Shown here: in pieces, positions 1 through 9,144 of the stretch
Layout of the letters: the number at the start of each line of letters is the position of its first letter
How positions within the stretch are numbered: position 1 is the first letter of the stretch
Assembly: GCF_034676725.1 (NCBI RefSeq)
Contig: NZ_JAUCBR010000004.1
Location: forward strand, 945,501 to 1,009,500
Origin: Denitromonas sp.
Lineage (GTDB): Bacteria > Pseudomonadota > Gammaproteobacteria > Burkholderiales > Rhodocyclaceae
Direction: 5' to 3'
Length of the DNA stretch: 64,000 nt
Made by a program: the position numbers and the translations under genes
Notes under the pieces: generated by a model
The model's database searches: none
Seen by the model: the letters and a program-made list of their open reading frames with translations, nothing else
Told to the model about the DNA's origin: nothing

Positions 1-669
1 GTGCCGGCCATACAAAAGCGCATCGTGAACGCCTGTTGACAGGCCGGCAAGCCGGTTATCGTTGCGACCCAGATGCTCGAATCCATGGTCGGTGCCCCGG
101 TGCCGACCCGCGCGGAAGCCTCTGACGTCGCCACTGCCATCTACGAAGGCGCAGACGCGGTGATGCTGTCGGCAGAATCAGCCTCAGGTCAATATCCATT
201 GGAGGCTGTGCGGATTATGGACCGCATTCTTCAACAGACCGAGGCTGATCCACACCACGAAGATGTGATGGCGGCGTCCCGAGCATCGGTCCATGCCGGA
301 ACTTGCGATAAGGCAGATGCCGTTGGAGCTGCTGTGAGCGATGTCGCGCGGCGTCTGGGTGCCGCCGCCGCGGTGGCGTACACAAGTTCCGGCTATTCGG
401 CTTTGCGCATTGCAAAGGAGCGCCCGGGCGTTCCCATTATCGGCATGACGCCACTTACAGCCACGGCCCGTCGCCTTGCGCTCGTCTGGGGCGTCCATGC
501 CGTCGTCTGTGCTGATGTAAGTAGCGTGGCCGAAATGAGCGACGTTGCGTGTGAAACGGCGCGGGCTCAAAGTTTTGCTTCACCGGGTCAAGTTCTCGTA
601 ATCGCTGCAGGCATGCCGTTTGGCACGTCGGGAACCACCAATCTGATTCGCATCGCTCAAATCGAGTAA
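1..669 (+). pseudogene. pyk: Pyruvate kinase C-terminal part, interrupted by in-frame TGA
   Basis: Pyruvate kinase converts phosphoenolpyruvate and ADP to pyruvate and ATP. The visible part holds the end of the TIM barrel and the C-terminal domain: KPVIVATQMLESM, PTRAEASDVA, the AIYEGADAVMLSAES region and a terminal GTSGTTNLIRI. The frame is open from base 1, but codon 13 (37-39) is TGA, just before QAGKPVIVATQ, where homologs usually have arginine; one CGA-to-TGA change would explain it. The 5' part lies outside the window. Translation restarting at ATG 73 would give 198 residues lacking most of the barrel, so that product should be inactive. Third-position use looks less GC-biased than in the following genes. 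Malic enzyme lies downstream. Family assignment is sure; pseudogene versus sequencing error is open. Confidence 0.85.
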
Positions 670-749
670 GAGAACCGGGCGCTATCACGCAGTCGATGAC
701 GTCAGGAGGCGCCCCGGTTCAAACAATAAAATCCATAGGGAGACATACC

Positions 750-3056
750 ATGAGCGGATCCAACCGCGACGCCGCGCTGGAGTACCACCGTTACCCGCGG
801 CCCGGCAAGATCGCCGTCACGCCGACCAAGGCGCTGACCAACCAGCAGGACTTGTCGCTGGCCTATTCGCCGGGCGTGGCCGCTGCCTGCGAGGCGATCG
901 TCGAGTCGCCCGCCGAGGCCGCCAACCTGACCGCGCGCAGCAACCTGATCGGTGTGGTGACCAACGGCACCGCCGTGCTCGGCCTGGGCAACATCGGCCC
1001 GCTGGCCGCCAAGCCGGTGATGGAAGGCAAGGGCGTGCTGTTCAAGAAGTTCGCCGATATCGATGTGTTCGACCTGGAGATCAACGAGCCCGACGCCGAT
1101 AAGCTGATCGATATGATCGCCGCGCTGGAGCCGACCTTCGGCGGCATCAACCTCGAGGACATCAAGGCGCCCGAATGCTTCTACATCGAAAAGCAGTTGC
1201 GCGAGCGGATGAACATCCCGGTCTTCCATGACGACCAGCACGGCACGGCGATCGTGGTCGGTGCCGCGGTGCTCAACGGCCTGCATCTGCAGGGCAAGGA
1301 CCTGAAGACCATCAAGCTGGTGACCTCCGGTGCCGGCGCCGCGGCGCTGGCCTGCCTGGATCTGCTGGTGATGCTCGGCGTGCCGGTCGAGAACATCTGG
1401 GTGACCGACATCGAGGGCGTGGTGTACGAAGGGCGCACCGCGCTGATGGACCCGATCAAGGCGCGCTATGCCAAGCCTACCGAGGCGCGCACGCTGGGCG
1501 AGATCATCGAGGGGGCGGACGTGTTCCTCGGCCTGTCGGCCGGCGGCGTGCTCAAACAGGACATGGTGCGCAAGATGGCCGCCAAGCCGCTGGTGCTGGC
1601 GCTGGCCAACCCGCGCCCGGAGATCCTGCCCGAGGACGTCAAGGCGGTGCGCGACGACGCGATCATCGCCACCGGCCGCTCGGACTATCCGAACCAGGTC
1701 AACAACGTGCTGTGCTTCCCGTTCATCTTCCGCGGGGCGCTGGACGTGGGTGCGACCACCATCACCGACGAGATGAAGATGGCGGCGGTCAGGGCCATTG
1801 CCGAACTGGCGCGCGCCGAGCAGAGCGATATCGTGGCCGCGGCCTACGGCGAGAAGGTGGCCGGTTTCGGCTCGGACTACATCATCCCCCGCCCCTTTGA
1901 CCCGCGCCTGATCGTGCTCATCGCGCCGGCAGTGGCTCGCGCGGCGATGGAATCGGGCGTGGCGACGCGGCCGATCGCCGACTGGGACGCCTACACCACG
2001 CTGCTCAACGGCTTTGTGTGGCGCTCCGGCTTGATCATGAAGCCGGTGTTCGCCGCCGCCAAGCGCAACCCCAAGCGCATCATCTTCAGCGAGGGCGAGT
2101 CCGAGCGGGTGCTGCGCGCGGTGCAGATCGTGGTCGACGAAGGCCTGGCGCGGCCGATCCTGATCGGCCGGCCGGCGGTGGTGATGAACCACATCGAGCG
2201 CTTCGGCCTGCGCCTGCAGCCGGAGACGGATTTCGAGCTGGTCAACCCGGATTCCGACCCGCGCTACGACACCCTGTGGAAGCACTACCACGGGCTGATG
2301 GAGCGCAGCGGGGTGTCGGTGGAGTACGCCAAGCGCGAGGTGCGCCGCCGCTCGACGCTGATCGGCGCGCTGCTGCTCAAGTTCGGCGACGCCGATGGCC
2401 TGATCTGCGGCACCTACGGCATGCACCAGCTGCACCTGAAGTTCATCGACGATGTGCTCGGGCGCAAGCCGGGCGCCAGCAAGTGCTACACCCTCAACCT
2501 GCTCAACCTGCCGGGGCGCACGGTGTTCATGGCTGACACCTATGTCACCTACGACCCGACGCCGGCGCAGCTGGTCGAGATGACGGTGATGGCCGCCGAG
2601 GAAATGCGCCGCTTCGGCGTCGAGCCCAAGGTCGCCTTGCTGTCGCACTCGAGCTTCGGCTCCGACGACTCGCCGACCTCGGCCAAGATGCGCGAGGCAC
2701 TGCGCCTGCTGCACGAGCAGCATCCGGACATCGAGGTCGAGGGCGAGATGCACGGTGACGCGGCGCTCGACGCCACCACGCGCATGCAGGTCTTCCCGAA
2801 CGCGCGCATGCGCGAGGACGCCAACCTGCTGATCTTCCCGACGCTGGATGCGGCCAACATCGCCTTCAACCTGCTCAAGACCGCTTCGGGCGAGGGCATG
2901 ACGGTGGGCCCGATCCTGCTCGGCGCCGCCAAGCCGGCGCACATCCTCACGCCCACGGCGACGGTCCGGCGCATCGTCAACATGACGGCGCTGACGGTGG
3001 TGGAGGCGGGGCAGGATGGAGAGGAAAGTTCTTTGGGCCGGGAGTCTCGAGCGTAA
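750..3056 (+). CDS. maeB: NADP-dependent malic enzyme with C-terminal phosphotransacetylase-like domain
   Basis: The enzyme oxidatively decarboxylates malate to pyruvate, producing NADPH in the cytosol. The 768-residue product has the two-part MaeB architecture: a malic domain in about the first 420 residues (YSPGVAAACEAI, a glycine-rich LGLGNIGPLAAKPVMEGK, FHDDQHGTAIV, ANPRPEI) and a phosphotransacetylase-like domain from about residue 430 to the end, thought to be regulatory rather than catalytic in this family. The start at ATG 750 is chosen because AGGGAGA lies just upstream and because MSGSNRDAALEYHRYPRPGKI is the usual family N terminus. It follows the broken pyruvate kinase gene and is a pyruvate source, which may matter if pyruvate kinase activity is reduced. 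Confidence 0.95.
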   Translation: MSGSNRDAALEYHRYPRPGKIAVTPTKALTNQQDLSLAYSPGVAAACEAIVESPAEAANLTARSNLIGVVTNGTAVLGLGNIGPLAAKPVMEGKGVLFKKFADIDVFDLEINEPDADKLIDMIAALEPTFGGINLEDIKAPECFYIEKQLRERMNIPVFHDDQHGTAIVVGAAVLNGLHLQGKDLKTIKLVTSGAGAAALACLDLLVMLGVPVENIWVTDIEGVVYEGRTALMDPIKARYAKPTEARTLGEIIEGADVFLGLSAGGVLKQDMVRKMAAKPLVLALANPRPEILPEDVKAVRDDAIIATGRSDYPNQVNNVLCFPFIFRGALDVGATTITDEMKMAAVRAIAELARAEQSDIVAAAYGEKVAGFGSDYIIPRPFDPRLIVLIAPAVARAAMESGVATRPIADWDAYTTLLNGFVWRSGLIMKPVFAAAKRNPKRIIFSEGESERVLRAVQIVVDEGLARPILIGRPAVVMNHIERFGLRLQPETDFELVNPDSDPRYDTLWKHYHGLMERSGVSVEYAKREVRRRSTLIGALLLKFGDADGLICGTYGMHQLHLKFIDDVLGRKPGASKCYTLNLLNLPGRTVFMADTYVTYDPTPAQLVEMTVMAAEEMRRFGVEPKVALLSHSSFGSDDSPTSAKMREALRLLHEQHPDIEVEGEMHGDAALDATTRMQVFPNARMREDANLLIFPTLDAANIAFNLLKTASGEGMTVGPILLGAAKPAHILTPTATVRRIVNMTALTVVEAGQDGEESSLGRESRA

Positions 3057-3076
3057 GCAACTGCCCAGATCGAACT

Positions 3077-3099
3077 TCCCCTACCAATCAGGTAGGGGA
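3077..3099 (+). terminator. Hairpin downstream of maeB
   Basis: A perfect 9-bp stem (TCCCCTACC / GGTAGGGGA) with a 5-base loop lies 21 bases after the maeB stop. Only three T residues follow, so it is either a weak intrinsic terminator or an mRNA-end-stabilising hairpin. The rest of the gap up to 3267 shows nothing recognisable. Confidence 0.5.
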
Positions 3100-3267
3100 T
3101 TTGGCGGGCTCAGACGAGCAGCCCGGCAGATTGCAGGGCGTGGAATCAGCTTCTTCAATTAATTCGTCTGATTTGCAGGCCTTACCGGTCGCTCTGCGAA
3201 GTCACGCGGTACGACGGCAATGGCCGATTGACTGCCGCCCAAGCCCCCCGTGCGATGTACCCCCCCG

Positions 3268-4629
3268 TCAATGCCCCTGCACCGCCTTCCACGCCAAATA
3301 CTCTGACGGCCGCAAACCATAGCGTGCCAGCACACCCTCATGCAGCCGACGGAGTTCTTCGACGATGAGGGCTTGCACGTCGGGCTGCTGTTGCTCGGGA
3401 ACGCGCTCTGCCGTGATTCGTTGTATGCAGCCGAGCGGGTCCGCCGCCGGGTGGGTGATGACCTCGTGGATGGTTTGTTTGATCAGGTCGCGCCAAACCA
3501 GGCGGAGGGGGTCGGGTTCTGCGAGGTCTTGCTTGATAGCGAGATATTCCTGCGTCGAGCGTTCGTAGGCCCAGACGTACAGGTCGCGCAGCAGCTCGAC
3601 GCGGGTCATCTCGTACACACCCAGTGTGGCGCGGCTGTAGGCCTGCTCGGGCACGTCCAGAAAGGTGAGCGGGCACAGGTTGGCGCGGAACAGGGGCAGG
3701 TTGGCGGCCAGGCGCGAGGTGCGCTTGTTGATGTCGGCAAAGGGCTGCAGGTAGGGCAGGTGCACCATCATGAAGAAGGACTGCTCGAACGGGTCGCGAA
3801 TCTGCGTGACCTTGCCCAGCAGCGCATCCAGCGCATGCTCGATCTGCTGCGGCGTGGAGAGCGGGCGGTAGACGCTCTTTCCGATATCGACGGCGTGCAG
3901 GCGGATTCGCCCTTCGTCGGCCGGGTTGGGCAGCAGGTTTTCCGCCAGCGCGCTGTGCAGGTTCATCAAGGTGTATCGATTGAACTCGGTGGCTTCGATG
4001 TTTTCAACCAGCAACTCGATGGCTGTCTTGTGGTTGAGGATCATCTGCGTTTCGATCGCGGCCTTGCCGCGCGCGGCCTTGCCGTGCTCGATGAGTGCGC
4101 GCGTGTCGAGCCGGGAGTAGGTGTTGCCTTCGAGGTGGCTCGACGCCCATGACAGGTCGATCAGCAGCCGGTTGAGAATCGCACGGCTGTAGGTGCCTGC
4201 CGGCTTGTCGACGTCGGCCGTTCTACCCATCTTGTGCAACTGGCGGCGCAGCGACGCCGACAGATACCAGGTTTCATTGGGGCGGTAGGCGTCCAGAAAA
4301 TCAGGCTGGTAGCCCACAGGTGCGCGCGCTTCGGGCGGTTGGTCGATGTAGGCCAGGACATCGACGCTATCGGCCGACAGGGGGATATGGCGAGGGAAAC
4401 CATCGGTGCCGTCAGCCGGCGCATCCGCGCCGGTCTGGCGGCTGGCATCAAAATATCTACGGGCCCGGCCTTCACCCCGTGCGACAATCCGGCCGCCATC
4501 GATCAGTTTCGCGATCTGGCGCTGTGCCGTTCGCCGGGCAATGTCAGGATGCCCGGCCAAGAGTTCGGCCAGCGTCAATCCGTTTGCTGAGGCCCGGATG
4601 CTGTTGAGCAGGTCGTTGGTCGAAGACAT
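3268..4629 (-). CDS. Fic family protein with N-terminal winged helix; catalytic His replaced by Gln
   Basis: Fic proteins usually transfer AMP or a related group to hydroxyl side chains of target proteins. In this 453-residue protein, residues 1-60 look like a winged helix (AELLAGHPDIARRTAQRQIAKL). A class II inhibitory motif of the (S/T)xxxE(G/N) type follows at S163-G168 (SSHLEG). The Fic core motif at about 295-304 reads QPFADINKRTSR. The canonical motif is HPFxxGNGRxxR, so the catalytic histidine is glutamine (Q295) and the glycine before Asn is isoleucine. This may be a natural subfamily with altered or no AMPylation activity. No separate antitoxin gene adjoins it. Two strong palindromes lie just upstream and could be bound by its own HTH. 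The start has no clear Shine-Dalgarno sequence. Confidence 0.85.
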   Translation of the reverse strand: MSSTNDLLNSIRASANGLTLAELLAGHPDIARRTAQRQIAKLIDGGRIVARGEGRARRYFDASRQTGADAPADGTDGFPRHIPLSADSVDVLAYIDQPPEARAPVGYQPDFLDAYRPNETWYLSASLRRQLHKMGRTADVDKPAGTYSRAILNRLLIDLSWASSHLEGNTYSRLDTRALIEHGKAARGKAAIETQMILNHKTAIELLVENIEATEFNRYTLMNLHSALAENLLPNPADEGRIRLHAVDIGKSVYRPLSTPQQIEHALDALLGKVTQIRDPFEQSFFMMVHLPYLQPFADINKRTSRLAANLPLFRANLCPLTFLDVPEQAYSRATLGVYEMTRVELLRDLYVWAYERSTQEYLAIKQDLAEPDPLRLVWRDLIKQTIHEVITHPAADPLGCIQRITAERVPEQQQPDVQALIVEELRRLHEGVLARYGLRPSEYLAWKAVQGH

Positions 4630-4669
4630 GGAACTGTTGGCGCCGTTCGAGGTGATCGTGGCGCGATTG

Positions 4670-4737
4670 TGGCGCAGTTTATTAAACCGCGCCAGTTTTG
4701 GCCAAAGATGTGGCGCAGTTCAGGGTGAACTGCGCCA
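4670..4737. promoter_or_regulatory. Two related palindromes upstream of the HTH-Fic gene (candidate operator)
   Basis: Palindrome 1 (4670-4694) has arms TGGCGCAGTTTA and TAAACCGCGCCA, 11 of 12 positions paired around one central base. Palindrome 2 (4711-4737) has arms TGGCGCAGTTCA and TGAACTGCGCCA, all 12 paired around GGG. All four half-sites share TGGCGC(A/G)GTT and the start points are 41 bases apart. They lie 41-108 bases upstream of the Fic start at 4629, where a promoter is expected. Autoregulation by the winged helix of that gene is inference. Confidence 0.65.
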
Positions 4738-4794
4738 TCGCACGGTCTGGTGCCAACCCGCACTCGTTGGTCTGACCCCATCTTGGGCAGCAGC

Positions 4795-4823
4795 GCCCGG
4801 ATTGCGCTGCGCGCCATCCGGGC
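4795..4823. repeat. REP-like palindrome, family A, short copy
   Basis: Arms GCCCGGAT and ATCCGGGC enclose a 13-base GC-rich loop. It resembles one half of the larger family A elements at 28192, 35316 and 41390. It lies in the gap between the Fic and YjjJ genes. Confidence 0.6.
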
Positions 4824-4843
4824 GACGAATCCGACGGCCATAG

Positions 4844-4883
4844 AAACCGCGCGAGCGGCAGCCAAACCGCGCGAGCGGCAGCC
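4844..4883. repeat. Perfect 20-bp tandem duplication
   Basis: Two adjacent identical 20-mers, each AAACCGCGCGAGCGGCAGCC, occur in noncoding DNA between two REP-like palindromes. This looks like a replication-slippage duplication. No coding role is visible. Confidence 0.85.
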
Positions 4884-4903
4884 GCGGCCGATCGACCACC
4901 GCT

Positions 4904-4925
4904 GGCGGGATGAATCCCGCCCTAC
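4904..4925. repeat. REP-like palindrome, family B, single copy
   Basis: GGCGGGATGAATCCCGCC followed by CTACG. It has the family B form (GGCGGG, TGAA-type loop, CCCGCC, CTACG) seen as pairs at 9029, 27528 and 33221. It lies 60 bases past the end of the yjjJ-like gene, which is convergent on this gap. Confidence 0.7.
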
Positions 4926-4985
4926 GACATCGGCGTGGCACGCACCTTTGTTAGCACACACCCGAAGCCAAACACCCGCCGCGCC

Positions 4986-6329
4986 TCACCCCAGCCGCCC
5001 GATCTTCTCCCCCGCCGCATCGACATGCCCCGCGAGGGCATCGACACACGCCCGAAACCGCGGGCTGAACTCTTGCTCCCCCCCAACCCGCGCCAGAAAC
5101 GCCCGCGCCAGCGCTTCGGCGCGGCGCCAGTGCTCGGCGCTGACGCTGGCGTGGATGCTCGCCGCCGGCAGGGTGTCGGGCAGGGCGCCGCTGCGGTGGG
5201 GGGCGAAGGCCATGGGGGTCATGTCGTAGGCGGGGGCGATGGCGTAGGGGCGGCCGTGGTCGGCGATGAAGGAGAGGTTGCCGTGGTGCATGTCGGTGTT
5301 GCCGATGAGGGTGCCGAAGGCCCACAGCAGCTCGGCCACATCCGCGGCTTCGGGGGTGATTTGCCCGGCGCTGGCCAGCGGGCGCACGACGGTGGGCCAG
5401 GTGCCGGCGCCGGTGCCGACGAATTCGGCGTCGAGCGCGGCGAGCGAGTGCAGCGCGCGCCGACCGAGCGGGCCGACGCGGTCGAAGCGTTCGACTTCGA
5501 GGAAGCGCTGCCCGGCGTGGTCGACGATGCGTGAGACGGCGGCCGGGAGGCCGGCGCGGCGCAGGGTGTCGAGGGCGAGGTGTTCGGCCAGCAGCAGGTC
5601 GCGCCAGCGCTCGGTAACCGGGCTGGCTTCGGCTTCGCTGAACTTGACGATCATATGCCGCGGGCCGTCGGGGGTGGCGGCCATGGCGGTGAACTTGGGC
5701 TGCTCGCCGCCGGCGGACGAGCCCGGCGCTTCGCCGCGAGCGGCGGCCTGTGCCAGTTCGGCATACGCCGCGGCCTTGCCGGGCGCCGTGAGCGGCACGC
5801 CCTCGGGCGCGACCAGGAAGTGCTGTCGGGCGGTGTCGCCAAGCAGCAGGTTGCCGACCACGTCGTGCCCGTGCGCCAGTAGTGCGTGCAGGGCATGGGT
5901 GTCGTTCCAGTCGACGAGGCGGTCGGGCAGGCCGAGGGCCTGGCTGTGGCGGGCCACGTAGGCACGCCCAAGGTAGCCCTGCGGCCGCATGTCGAACAGC
6001 CACCACGGCAGGCCTGCGCTGTGCAGCGTGACGCCGTCTTCCTGGCGCATGACGAAGCCGTCCGGCCGCACCGGGATCAGCATGCCGAGCTTGCGCAGCC
6101 GCCCTTGGGTGTCGACACGGTACACCGGCATGTCGGGCAGGCCGCGTGCGGCGTCGCGCAGGGCGTATTGAATGGATCGCGCGGCGCCGATGCGTACCAC
6201 GTCGTCGCCCAGTGCGGCGATGGCGCGCGACACCGTGGGCTGGCTGACGCCCAGGTGGTCGGCCAGTTGGCGCGCGGTGCGCACACCTGACGAGAGGTGG
6301 CGCCGCAGAGATTCGACATGATCAGACAT
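4986..6329 (-). CDS. yjjJ: HipA-family kinase, YjjJ type, with N-terminal winged helix
   Basis: HipA-type proteins are serine/threonine kinases; classical HipA phosphorylates a tRNA synthetase and is held in check by the HTH partner HipB. This 447-residue protein has its own N-terminal winged helix (residues 5-50, VRTARQLADHLGVSQPTVSR), as in E. coli YjjJ. The kinase signatures follow in order: GEQPKF, MIVKFSE, LEVERFDRVG, a catalytic loop NTDMHHGN, and a metal-binding YDMTP. No HipB gene is next to it. With the neighbouring HTH-Fic gene it forms a pair of solitary toxin-like enzymes on one strand. An inverted repeat 8 bases before the start could be its operator. Its targets are unknown. Confidence 0.85.
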   Translation of the reverse strand: MSDHVESLRRHLSSGVRTARQLADHLGVSQPTVSRAIAALGDDVVRIGAARSIQYALRDAARGLPDMPVYRVDTQGRLRKLGMLIPVRPDGFVMRQEDGVTLHSAGLPWWLFDMRPQGYLGRAYVARHSQALGLPDRLVDWNDTHALHALLAHGHDVVGNLLLGDTARQHFLVAPEGVPLTAPGKAAAYAELAQAAARGEAPGSSAGGEQPKFTAMAATPDGPRHMIVKFSEAEASPVTERWRDLLLAEHLALDTLRRAGLPAAVSRIVDHAGQRFLEVERFDRVGPLGRRALHSLAALDAEFVGTGAGTWPTVVRPLASAGQITPEAADVAELLWAFGTLIGNTDMHHGNLSFIADHGRPYAIAPAYDMTPMAFAPHRSGALPDTLPAASIHASVSAEHWRRAEALARAFLARVGGEQEFSPRFRACVDALAGHVDAAGEKIGRLG

Positions 6330-6336
6330 GGCAATG

Positions 6337-6356
6337 AATCGATTTATGAATAGATT
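6337..6356. promoter_or_regulatory. Inverted repeat immediately upstream of the yjjJ-like gene
   Basis: AATCGATT, a 4-base spacer, then AATAGATT: 7 of 8 positions pair as an inverted repeat in an AT-rich patch that contrasts with the surroundings. It lies 8-27 bases upstream of the start at 6329. An operator for the gene's own winged helix is plausible but unproven. Confidence 0.4.
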
Positions 6357-6487
6357 GTTGGATCGATACTATCAGACGCTGCAGCCCGGCATGAGGCCAC
6401 ATCAGCGGCACGCCCGTGTCGTCCGACCGGCGGCCAACCGGCGCAAGGCGAACGCCGCCCCCGGACTCCGCGCCGTCAGCGCGGCCT

Positions 6488-7378
6488 TCAGCCGCCCCAC
6501 ACCTGGGCGATGGCCGCCATCGCCGCCTGGATCGGCGCCTCGGTGCGCCGGTCGGCGCGGCAGATGAAGCCCAGCTCGGCGGCCACCGACACGCTGTCGG
6601 CAATCACCACGCCTTCGGCATGCGCGGCGCGCAGCGCGAGGCTGTCGCGCGCCAAGGCGAGGGCGACACCGGAGCGCACCAGGTCGAGCATGGTGGGCTC
6701 CAGGTCCACCCGCGCCACCACATTCGGGCGCACGCCCTCGGCGGCGAAGATGCGCGCCAGCAGGCGGTGGTGCACCGACTCGGGCGGGGTTTCGATCCAC
6801 GGCAGCGCGGCCAGCGCGCGCCAGCCCTTGCCGCGCACCTGCCCCGCCCAGCCCGGCGGCGCCACTACGCGGTAGCTGAACTCGGTGAGCCCCACCACCT
6901 GGAAGCGCCCCGCCAATTCGGCAAAGCCGGGCGCGCCGAGGGTGTAGGCGACGTCCAGCTCGCCGGTTTCGACGCGCTGCGCGGCGGTGCCCGACATGCC
7001 GTGGCTCAGTTCGAAGGACAGCGCCGGATGCCGCTCGGCCAGCGTGCCGAGGAAGGTCCCCAGACGCAGGAATTCCGGATCGACGATGGTGCCCAGGCGC
7101 AGGCGGCCGACCACCGCATCCTTGAGCGCGGCGGCCGCGGCGCCGAATTCGGCCCCCGCCGCCAGCGCCCGCTCGGCCGCCGGCAGCAGGCGCTGGCCGG
7201 CCTCGGTGAGGCGCATGCCGCGCGGGGTGCGCTCGAACAGGGTCAGGTCCAGCCCGGCCTGCAGCTTCTTGAGCTGCAGGCTGAGCGCCGGCTGGGTGAC
7301 GAAGAGACGCTCGGCGGCGCGGGTGAGATTGCCCTCACGGGCGACGGTGACGAAGGCGCGCAGGCTGGTGTAGTCCAT
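6488..7378 (-). CDS. LysR-family transcriptional regulator, divergent from mmsA
   Basis: This is a DNA-binding activator or repressor of about 296 residues, the normal LysR length. The N-terminal HTH covers about residues 1-60 (DYTSLRAFVTVAREGNLTRAAERLFVTQPALSLQLKKLQ), followed by a periplasmic-binding-like effector domain. The start at ATG 7378 is chosen because MDYTSLRAF is the typical LysR N terminus; an upstream start would add 33 residues that match nothing known. It is transcribed away from methylmalonate-semialdehyde dehydrogenase with 115 bases between starts, the usual arrangement of a LysR gene and its target. The effector is unknown. Confidence 0.9.
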   Translation of the reverse strand: MDYTSLRAFVTVAREGNLTRAAERLFVTQPALSLQLKKLQAGLDLTLFERTPRGMRLTEAGQRLLPAAERALAAGAEFGAAAAALKDAVVGRLRLGTIVDPEFLRLGTFLGTLAERHPALSFELSHGMSGTAAQRVETGELDVAYTLGAPGFAELAGRFQVVGLTEFSYRVVAPPGWAGQVRGKGWRALAALPWIETPPESVHHRLLARIFAAEGVRPNVVARVDLEPTMLDLVRSGVALALARDSLALRAAHAEGVVIADSVSVAAELGFICRADRRTEAPIQAAMAAIAQVWGG

Positions 7379-7399
7379 TTTCGATATAAGCAGTCGAAA
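7379..7399. promoter_or_regulatory. Inverted repeat in the LysR-mmsA divergent promoter
   Basis: TTTCGA and TCGAAA arms separated by 9 bases give a dyad of LysR-site size directly upstream of the LysR start. A role in autoregulation and mmsA control is inference from position. Confidence 0.45.
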
Positions 7400-7493
7400 T
7401 ATCCAGCTCAAGGATAAATCATTGGATCTGCCGCGCAATGGCGTTTTTAATGAAGCCCATGATGCCACTACGTTCATGGAGCCTTTGCCGGAT

Positions 7494-9011
<1,518 letters not shown>

Positions 9012-9028
9012 CGCACCACGACCACCAC

Positions 9029-9090
9029 GGCGGGTTGAAACCCGCCCTACGCGCGACAGACTCACCGGGTAGGGCCGGCTTCAGCCGGCC
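9029..9090. repeat. REP-like repeat, family B, paired palindromes
   Basis: Two hairpins occur: GGCGGGTTGAAACCCGCC with CTAC after it (9029-9050), and GTAGGG ahead of a GGCCGGCTTCAGCCGGCC-type stem (9069-9090). The CTAC/GTAG ends face each other. The pair fills most of the gap between mmsA and the GMC oxidoreductase. Confidence 0.75.
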
Positions 9091-9144
9091 GCGCTGCCCC
9101 ACCAGACAAAGCCGGCGCCCAAAGGGGTTCCGGGAAGGACACCC

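Noticed and set aside
3100..3267. Short plus-strand open frame after maeB
   Set aside because: No ribosome binding site, no recognisable domain, and it runs into the 3' end of the Fic gene on the other strand.
4670..4925. CRISPR-like array between the Fic and YjjJ genes
   Set aside because: The repeats are palindromes and a single 20-bp tandem duplication without unique spacers of regular length, and no cas gene is present.
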